Shown here piece by piece: positions 58,393-64,000 of a stretch of 64,000 bases of DNA (its first letter is position 1; every line of letters begins with the position of its first letter). This DNA comes from Armatimonadota bacterium (lineage in GTDB: Bacteria > Armatimonadota > UBA5829 > DSUL01), in NCBI GenBank assembly GCA_025998755.1, contig AP024674.1, positions 1,168,162 to 1,232,161 of the forward strand. The letters are read 5' to 3'. The notes beneath the pieces were generated by a model that was not told the origin of the DNA, made no database searches, and saw only the letters and a list, made by a program, of their open reading frames with translations. Made by a program: the position numbers and the translations under genes.

Positions 58393-60135
58393 TCAGGAAG
58401 CAGCTTGCGGATCCGGAGGCGCAAGCGCCAGCTTCTCCAGAGCCCCGGAGACGGCGGCCGAAAGGGCTCCGGCCGAATCTGTGATACTCTCCTCGCCCTC
58501 AGGAGGGCGCACACGCGCCAAGCATCCCGGTGTGGTTTTCTCCTTGAAAAGCACCAGCACCGGTGGCTGACGCTCGCGCAGGCAGGCGCGGAGGAGATCG
58601 TCGCGTTCTGGTGAACCGGGGCCGCATTCCAGCGTGACCAGCACCGGCTCCGCGAAGATCTCTAGCAATCCCAACCCGAAGCCGGCTGCCTCCACACCGA
58701 TCCTCTCGAAGACGCCCGTGAACGCCGCAAGCGCTGCGGCCGCCCTCTCCAGCCACTCATCTTCACCCGTCAGGCGAGCCAGCCGGGCGAAGAGAACGGC
58801 GACACTTACGTTATCCTCGTAACAACGGTCGAGGAGGCTTAGCCTGCGCAGCCCACAGGGGTCGGCGGAGTCAAGATAGCCCGGCCGCCCTGGCTCCCTG
58901 AGCTCGTCGTGGATCCGGCGGCAGAGCCTAGCGGCAGTCTGCAAGAACCTGCTTTCGCCGGTAACCTGACACGCTTCCAGGCATGCTAGAGCCAGAGCAG
59001 CCTGATCCTGCAGCAGGCCCGGAACGTTCGGCTGGCCGTCTTCCAGATAGTGGAACGCGAACCCGCCCGGCGGGCACCCCTTCTGGAGCAGGGCATCTAC
59101 CGTCCGCACTCCCATCTCAACCCACGAGTCCTCGTGCAGCATTCCGCCGGACACCATCAATGCCCTCGCCATCTCGGCGTTGGCGTCGGTGAAGACCGTG
59201 CGGTCCACGTCGGCGGAGCGCAGATATCCGCGCCCCCCTTCCAACGTGTCAAGACTTTCCACGTCAGACGCCTGCGCAGCGGCAAACAGTCCTGACGCCG
59301 GGTCGTAGAGCCAGTCCCGGCAGTATTCCAGGGTCCCCTCGGCCGCTTCGCGATATTCCATCTCGCCCGTCAGGCGATGCAGCCAGGCGTTCAACCGCAG
59401 ATGCGAGGCCTGGTCAGCCAGAAGCTTTTCCATGGACGGAGCGGACCAGTCGGCCGTGAGGGAGCAGCGGAAATAGCCGCCGTAATCCCAGTCGTAGAGC
59501 CCGTTCTGGGTCATGGCATCCACTGCATCGCTGGCAAGCTGGCGGAGCCGGTCATCCCGGAGCCGCAGCGACAGGTGAAGCAAAAGCTCGATGGCCGGAA
59601 ACCGCGGATACTTCGGAGCCCCGCCGAACCCTCCTTGATCGCGGTCGGCCGATTCGCGGACCATATCCAGCACGCGCGTGAGCATCCACGGGCTGGGCTT
59701 GCGGGCCGGGTCGGAGCGCGCCGCAAGCTGCGCCTCGCGGGCACGCTCCATCTCGATCAGGCGGCGGCGCACTTCGCCACTCTTATCCCGCATCATCTGC
59801 CGCACGTTTCCGACAGCGTTCACCAGGACATCCGGGGACATAAAGGTGGAGCCTGCGATCGGCCCGGCATCCGGCGTCAGGAAGACCAGCGAGGGCCAGG
59901 CTCCCATCCGGAAACGGCGGTCTATGTCGGGCCGGCGACTGGCGTCCACGCGCACGCACAGGAAACCGTCCGCCAGGGCTTCGGCCACGCGGGCATCGGT
60001 CCACACCTCCCGGTCCATCAGGCGGGAAATGGGGCACCAGCGCTGCTCCAGCAGGAGGAAGATAATCTTTCCCGTCTCCTCCGCCTCGCGGAACACATCA
60101 GCCGACCAATCGCACCAGATCACTCCATCCGCCAT
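58393..60135 (-). CDS. DUF255 thioredoxin-domain protein (YyaL/SPATA20-like), lacking the CxxC motif
   Basis: A 580-residue protein: a DUF255 thioredoxin-like domain (about 1-130) followed by a six-hairpin alpha/alpha toroid like that of glycan epimerases. The N-terminus WSADVFREAEETGKIIFLLL aligns with the family, but the redox motif (usually CHWC) reads W-C-P-I-S. About 100 residues shorter than typical members. Function of the family is poorly known. ATG 60135 with GAGGA upstream. It and the cysteine desulfurase gene may be co-transcribed, 61 bases apart. Confidence 0.85.
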   Translation of the reverse strand: MADGVIWCDWSADVFREAEETGKIIFLLLEQRWCPISRLMDREVWTDARVAEALADGFLCVRVDASRRPDIDRRFRMGAWPSLVFLTPDAGPIAGSTFMSPDVLVNAVGNVRQMMRDKSGEVRRRLIEMERAREAQLAARSDPARKPSPWMLTRVLDMVRESADRDQGGFGGAPKYPRFPAIELLLHLSLRLRDDRLRQLASDAVDAMTQNGLYDWDYGGYFRCSLTADWSAPSMEKLLADQASHLRLNAWLHRLTGEMEYREAAEGTLEYCRDWLYDPASGLFAAAQASDVESLDTLEGGRGYLRSADVDRTVFTDANAEMARALMVSGGMLHEDSWVEMGVRTVDALLQKGCPPGGFAFHYLEDGQPNVPGLLQDQAALALACLEACQVTGESRFLQTAARLCRRIHDELREPGRPGYLDSADPCGLRRLSLLDRCYEDNVSVAVLFARLARLTGEDEWLERAAAALAAFTGVFERIGVEAAGFGLGLLEIFAEPVLVTLECGPGSPERDDLLRACLRERQPPVLVLFKEKTTPGCLARVRPPEGEESITDSAGALSAAVSGALEKLALAPPDPQAAS

Positions 60136-60151
60136 CGTTCTTGTCCTCTGT

Positions 60152-61375
60152 TCACCGCCGCGCCTTTATTCCACCGGAGACTTTCAGCCCTCGCCACTGC
60201 AGCCATGCCCCGGCAAACACCAGCAGCATGCCCACCAGGAAGACCCAGCGCACATCCCGGCCCGAATGCTGCAGCCACTGGGCCATCACCGCGCCGACAA
60301 AAGGAGCCACACATCCGCGCAGTCCCAGGAGCAGGCTGTGGACCCCCTGATACCTTGCTGCGGTCTGCGGAGTAGAGAAATGCATCACGCTGTTGAAATA
60401 GGAAAGCTCTATGCCGGCGTTGACCACCCCGTTCACCAGCGCCATCGGCAGCAGCATCCAGACGTTGGTGGCGATGATGTGATTCAGCGGCATCACAGCG
60501 CCCAGCAACGTATTCACCAGCACCAGGCGAAGGGGGCTCACCCGGTCCACTATTCTGCCCCAGAACACATAGGACAGCATCCAGACTACCTGCGTCACGA
60601 TGTTCAGCGTGGCAAGCTGAGCCGACGATATCTTCAGCACATCCACCTGATACATGGTGCAGACCGGCACGCTCATCAGGTTGCCAAAGCCATAGACGAA
60701 TACGGCAAACGAGAACCATCGGAAGGCCGGATCCTCCTTCAGGAGGCGCAGAGCTCCCAGAGTATGCCGGACGACATCGCTCTCCGGGGCAACGGCCGCC
60801 CCGCCTGGGATCCTGATGCGGGAATAGATGAACATGGCCACCAGCCCCAGCGGGGCATAAGCCAGGAACACCCAGCGATAGGAGAAGCGCTCAATGAGCA
60901 CCCCGGCGACGAGCGTAGAAACAATCATTCCTCCCAGAAGGAGGAATCGCGAATAACTGAGAAGCCGGCCAACCCATTCCAGCGGATAGATCTGGCGCAG
61001 GACCGTGGCGGCCAGGGGGGCAGACACTGCGCTGACACACTGAACGGCAAACACCACCCAAGCGAAGGCCACACTTCCGTGAACGAAAGAGGCGGCAACC
61101 ATCGTGAATCTGGCAAGAGTATGCGCCAGCGCCACAGCCCGAACCGGATGTCCCCGGTCCAGAAAGTGAGAGAGAGGCAGAGCGATGAGATTGCCCACAA
61201 AGGGAGCCGCCGTCATTAGGCCGAGCTCGAACCCCCCGGCCTGGAGCCGGTCCCGTGCAATGAATGCTGTGAACGGAAAGATGCCGCCCGCATACAGTCC
61301 GGACAGAAAAGCGGCGGAAGCATCCAGTCTGAAGTTGGGCCGCGCCCTCCAGGGCACCAGATTGTCGAATCGCAT
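60152..61375 (-). CDS. Major facilitator superfamily transporter
   Basis: A 407-residue MFS protein with 11-12 predicted membrane helices. The inter-helix loop LSHFLDRGHPVRAVALAHTLARF matches the usual motif A position (GxxxDRxGRR) in loose form. The second half has RIVDRVSPLRLVLVNTLLGAV at the equivalent place. The DUF255 gene starts 16 bases after its stop, so co-transcription is likely. Substrate unknown. The ATG at 61375 directly follows an in-frame GTG (61378), which might also serve. Confidence 0.87.
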   Translation of the reverse strand: MRFDNLVPWRARPNFRLDASAAFLSGLYAGGIFPFTAFIARDRLQAGGFELGLMTAAPFVGNLIALPLSHFLDRGHPVRAVALAHTLARFTMVAASFVHGSVAFAWVVFAVQCVSAVSAPLAATVLRQIYPLEWVGRLLSYSRFLLLGGMIVSTLVAGVLIERFSYRWVFLAYAPLGLVAMFIYSRIRIPGGAAVAPESDVVRHTLGALRLLKEDPAFRWFSFAVFVYGFGNLMSVPVCTMYQVDVLKISSAQLATLNIVTQVVWMLSYVFWGRIVDRVSPLRLVLVNTLLGAVMPLNHIIATNVWMLLPMALVNGVVNAGIELSYFNSVMHFSTPQTAARYQGVHSLLLGLRGCVAPFVGAVMAQWLQHSGRDVRWVFLVGMLLVFAGAWLQWRGLKVSGGIKARR

Positions 61376-61429
61376 CACGCTCTACCCGCACAGTGTAGCA
61401 CGCATCGGCCCTTCCGGCGGGCGATGAAG

Positions 61430-61461
61430 AAGAAAACGGGGGCGGCGCCCGCCGCCCCCGT
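61430..61461 (-). terminator. Rho-independent terminator of serA
   Basis: ACGGGGGCGGC pairs with GCCGCCCCCGT: an 11-bp perfect stem with loop GCCC. On the minus strand it is followed by TTTTCTTCTTC. It lies 26 bases past the serA stop codon and is a textbook intrinsic terminator. Confidence 0.85.
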
Positions 61462-61486
61462 CCGGCTCCTACCGCAGCCTGATAGC

Positions 61487-63067
61487 CTAGAACTCCACAA
61501 CGCGCAGGCGTTCGATGCCTTCGAGAGAAGCCAGCTCCTTCACCACCTCCGGTGGGACAGGATCATCCACGGAGAGGATCATCACAGCCTGCTTCCCACG
61601 CGCCTCGCGCCCAAGATGCATTCCAGCAATATTGATGCCGGCTTTCCCGAGCACTGCGCCGAACTTGCCAATGATGCCAGGCTTGTCCACGTGAGAGGAG
61701 AAGATAACAATCCCCTGGGGGACCACATCTATTCCGAAGCCGTCTATCTGTGTGATCCGAATATCGCTTTTGCCGAACACCGTCCCGCTCAGCCTGCGCT
61801 CTTCGGTGTCCGTAACAAACCGAATGGTCATAAGGTCCTGATATTCCTCATGAGCCCCGGCCTTTGCTTCGGTCACCTTGATGCCCCGGCTTTCTGCCAG
61901 CATCGGAGCGTTCACGTAGTTGACGTTCTCCGTGCAAAACGGCTGAAGGAAGCCCACCAAGGCAGCCCTGGTCACCGGACCGACGTCGGATTCGGCGATG
62001 GAGCCATAGTAGGTGATCTCCACGGAACGCGCCGCGCCGTCGGTAATGCAGCTTGCCAGCGTGCCCATCGCCTGTGCGAGCCTCATATACGGCTCCACGA
62101 TCCCCAGATCCTCCAGGCTGAGAGCCGGCATGTTCACCGCGCTGCGAGCGGGCTTCCCGGACAGCACGTCCACGATCTGCTCCGCAACGTCAATAGCCAC
62201 GTTGACCTGCGCCTCCTCGGTTGAAGCGCCAAGATGGGGAGTGGCCACCACCTGCTTCATCGACAGGAGGGGATGATCCGCGGGAGGCGGCTCTTGCTCG
62301 AACACGTCTACGGCCGCCGCGGCCACCTTGCCCGACTCCAGCGCCCGGACCAGCGCCATCTCGTCGATAATGCCGCCCCGCGCGCAGTTGACGATGCGCA
62401 CACCGTCCTTCATCCGGGCAAACTGATCATCCGAGATCATTCCGGCAGTCTGAGGATTCTTCGGAAGGTGCAGGGTGATGAAATCGCTCTTGCTGATCAG
62501 CTCATCGAGCTCCACCAGCCGGATACCGGCCCGAGCAGCCGTCTCCGCCGACTGGAAGGGATCGTAAGCCAGAACCTCCATCTCGAAGCCGAGAGCACGC
62601 CGGGCGACCTCTCGTCCGATCTTGCCCAGCCCGATGATCCCCAACACTTTCTTGTAGAGTTCCACCCCGGTGAACTGCTTGCGTTTCCATTCCCCATTCT
62701 TCAGGGAGACGACGGCAGCGGGGATGTTGCGCGCCATCGCAAGCATCAGCGCCATGGTCAGTTCGGCCGCCGCGATGGTGTTTCCCCCGGGAGAGTTCAC
62801 GACAAGGATGCCGTGCCTTGTGGCGGTGGGGACGTCAATGTTATCCACCCCCACGCCGGCCCGCCCGATGATCTTCAGCTTTTTTGCGGCTTCGATGACA
62901 TCCGCCGTGACCTTCGTCTCGCTGCGCACCGCCAAAGCGTCATACTCTCCGATGATGGAGATGAGCTCCTCCTTGCTGAGACCGGTCTTGACGTCCACTT
63001 CACCGCACTGCTCAAGGATCTTGACTCCTTCAGCAGCGATCGGGTCGCTCACAAGGATCTTTGCCAT
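61487..63067 (-). CDS. serA: D-3-phosphoglycerate dehydrogenase
   Basis: A 526-residue enzyme for the first step of serine synthesis. Substrate-binding half starts MAKILVSDPIAAEGV; NAD motif LGIIGLGKIGREVARRAL; catalytic Arg, Glu and His in NCARGGIIDEMAL, and PPPADHPLLSM. An extended middle domain and a C-terminal ACT domain (KPGIIGKFGAVLGKAGINIAGMHLGRE) give the long, feedback-regulated form. The ATG at 63067 follows GGAGGG; the frame runs further upstream without support. A strong terminator follows. The 178-base upstream gap holds a candidate TATTAT but no -35. Confidence 0.96.
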   Translation of the reverse strand: MAKILVSDPIAAEGVKILEQCGEVDVKTGLSKEELISIIGEYDALAVRSETKVTADVIEAAKKLKIIGRAGVGVDNIDVPTATRHGILVVNSPGGNTIAAAELTMALMLAMARNIPAAVVSLKNGEWKRKQFTGVELYKKVLGIIGLGKIGREVARRALGFEMEVLAYDPFQSAETAARAGIRLVELDELISKSDFITLHLPKNPQTAGMISDDQFARMKDGVRIVNCARGGIIDEMALVRALESGKVAAAAVDVFEQEPPPADHPLLSMKQVVATPHLGASTEEAQVNVAIDVAEQIVDVLSGKPARSAVNMPALSLEDLGIVEPYMRLAQAMGTLASCITDGAARSVEITYYGSIAESDVGPVTRAALVGFLQPFCTENVNYVNAPMLAESRGIKVTEAKAGAHEEYQDLMTIRFVTDTEERRLSGTVFGKSDIRITQIDGFGIDVVPQGIVIFSSHVDKPGIIGKFGAVLGKAGINIAGMHLGREARGKQAVMILSVDDPVPPEVVKELASLEGIERLRVVEF

Positions 63068-63245
63068 CTGTTTATGAACCCTCCAGAATAATAAGCTGAC
63101 ATTTCCTGCCCGGCCGCGGCGACCACGCCTCCGGCAACAGGCTTTCACCGGCCGCCCTCATCGCCCCCGGAGCCCGACCGGACGCACTACAAGGCTTCTT
63201 ACACGCGCAAACCGGCTCTGCCTGCAAAAATTACCGGCCCATCTG

Positions 63246-64000
63246 CTAGATATCCACTTCCAGTTCCAGCCCGTCATACGCCAGACGGACACCTGGTGGC
63301 AAGCGCCCTTCGGTCTCCCGATGTCCCAGATCATGGGCGATATGCGTGAAATAGGTCCTGCCCGGCCGGATGATATCGAGAAGATCCAGCGCTTCCGACA
63401 CAGAAAGATGGGTGGGGTGCTCCCTCCAGCGCAGCACTCCCAGCACAAGCGTGTCCAACCCCTGCAACAGAGGCAGAGTCTCCTGCGGGATGGTCTTGAC
63501 ATCCGTCAGATAAGCGAAACCTCCAGTGCGGAAGCCTGTGACCGGAGTGGGTCCGTGCCAGACCGGAAGGGTGAGGAACTCCAGATCGCCCACGCGGAAC
63601 CTGCCATCCACGGGAATCAGCCGGAGCACTGGCAGCCCTCCCCCGTAATGGCGCGTGCCGAAAGCGTAGCGAAAAGTTTTGCGGATCTCGCGCAGGGTCT
63701 CCCTCGTCCCGTAGCACTCGATCGGGCCGTCGCGCTCCACGTTGAAACGCCGGATGTCATCGAGCCCGAAGATGTGGTCGGCGTGATGGTGCGTGAAAAG
63801 GACCGCGTCCACCCGATCCACTCCGTAGCGGATACAGGCCAGGCGCAGTTCGGTTGGGGCGTCAACCAGGAGACTCAGATCCTCCGTGCGCAAAAGAAGT
63901 CCCGGCCGGTTGCGGTGGTCGCGGGGATCATCCGAGGTGCACACTTGGCAACGGCAACCGATCATCGGGACGCCGTGCGACGTCCCTGTCCCCAGAAACA
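63246..64000 (-). CDS. MBL-fold metal-dependent hydrolase, 5' end beyond the window
   Basis: A metallo-beta-lactamase-fold protein of the PhnP/YcbJ-like group. The metal motif is FTHHHADHIFGLDD; C-terminal FTHIAHDLGHRETEGRL gives more His ligands. Upstream of the first in-frame ATG (63965) the frame continues as FLGTGTSHGVP to the window edge, a typical family start (GTGTSHGVP followed by CRCQVC, probably a zinc-binding Cys cluster). So the gene is cut by the window end. Relatives hydrolyse cyclic phosphodiesters or lipoate-type esters; the substrate is unknown. Confidence 0.88.
   Translation of the reverse strand, partial: FLGTGTSHGVPMIGCRCQVCTSDDPRDHRNRPGLLLRTEDLSLLVDAPTELRLACIRYGVDRVDAVLFTHHHADHIFGLDDIRRFNVERDGPIECYGTRETLREIRKTFRYAFGTRHYGGGLPVLRLIPVDGRFRVGDLEFLTLPVWHGPTPVTGFRTGGFAYLTDVKTIPQETLPLLQGLDTLVLGVLRWREHPTHLSVSEALDLLDIIRPGRTYFTHIAHDLGHRETEGRLPPGVRLAYDGLELEVDI

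Noticed and set aside
1-64000. CRISPR arrays, insertion sequences, integrases or att-type repeats
   Set aside because: No regularly spaced repeats and no transposase or integrase motifs were seen; gene order and codon use look uniform.

Overview
The window is a GC-rich, densely packed bacterial chromosome segment with about 55 protein genes, one tRNA and no rRNA, CRISPR array, transposase or phage module. GTG and TTG starts and ATGA/GTGA/TGATG stop-start overlaps are common. The mix of families points to an Armatimonadota-like bacterium: an H-X9-DG pseudopilin, DUF6807/PmoA-like, DUF1080 and phytanoyl-CoA dioxygenase-like proteins, many Gfo/Idh/MocA oxidoreductases, LL-diaminopimelate aminotransferase and a RapZ-YvcK pair. 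The phylum is inferred from gene content only.

Layout. 1-6.5 kb: a serine hydrolase, a pseudopilin, a PhyH-type dioxygenase, an unknown secreted protein, YchF and the HtpX protease. 6.7-15.6 kb: a DUF2993-like lipoprotein on the plus strand, then a long minus-strand block reading redoxin-like gene, uvrC, ogt, small membrane protein, rapZ, yvcK, maf, FGGY kinase, FmdB-like zinc ribbon. 15.6-16.1 kb: a 350-base non-coding stretch that folds into a candidate structured RNA (6S-like architecture), followed by tRNA-Glu(CTC). 16.2-25.6 kb: leuB-like gene, a sugar ABC importer without its ATPase, a large unknown (possibly carbohydrate-active) protein, an oxidoreductase and a sugar isomerase, read as one catabolic locus. 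25.6-31.2 kb: an SDR, the KtrAB potassium system, a creatininase-family amidohydrolase and a second FGGY kinase.

31.3-38.9 kb is the most distinctive part: a six-gene minus-strand operon for a trimeric NADH-linked [FeFe] hydrogenase (HydC, HydB, HydA), a free [2Fe-2S] thioredoxin-like protein, a second PAS-containing [FeFe] hydrogenase of the sensory HydS type with Ala in place of the proton-relay Cys, and a SpoIIE/PP2C-type phosphatase. The genes overlap or nearly abut. The operon is preceded by a near-consensus promoter (TTGACA-17-TATTAT) flanked by two TTGTG...CACAA palindromes, consistent with control by Rex or a CRP/FNR-family regulator. The arrangement suggests that H2 or redox state is sensed by HydS and passed to the phosphatase; no phosphatase target is encoded here, nor are the HydEFG maturases.

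39.1-46.4 kb holds carbohydrate-related secreted proteins (DUF6807, a Tat-exported Gfo/Idh/MocA protein, a 1043-residue protein whose CBM9-like domain appears split by a PDZ domain), a hemolysin-III family protein and a uroporphyrinogen-decarboxylase-like methyltransferase. 46.4-64 kb holds an apparently frameshifted gene, dapL, a DegT aminotransferase with a Cys-rich insertion, a VOC protein, an aldo/keto reductase, a DUF1080 protein, a GH42-like glycosidase, pilT, a CoA-binding protein, a VanW protein, a cysteine desulfurase, a DUF255 protein lacking the usual CxxC, an MFS transporter, serA with a clear terminator, and an MBL-fold hydrolase cut by the window edge.
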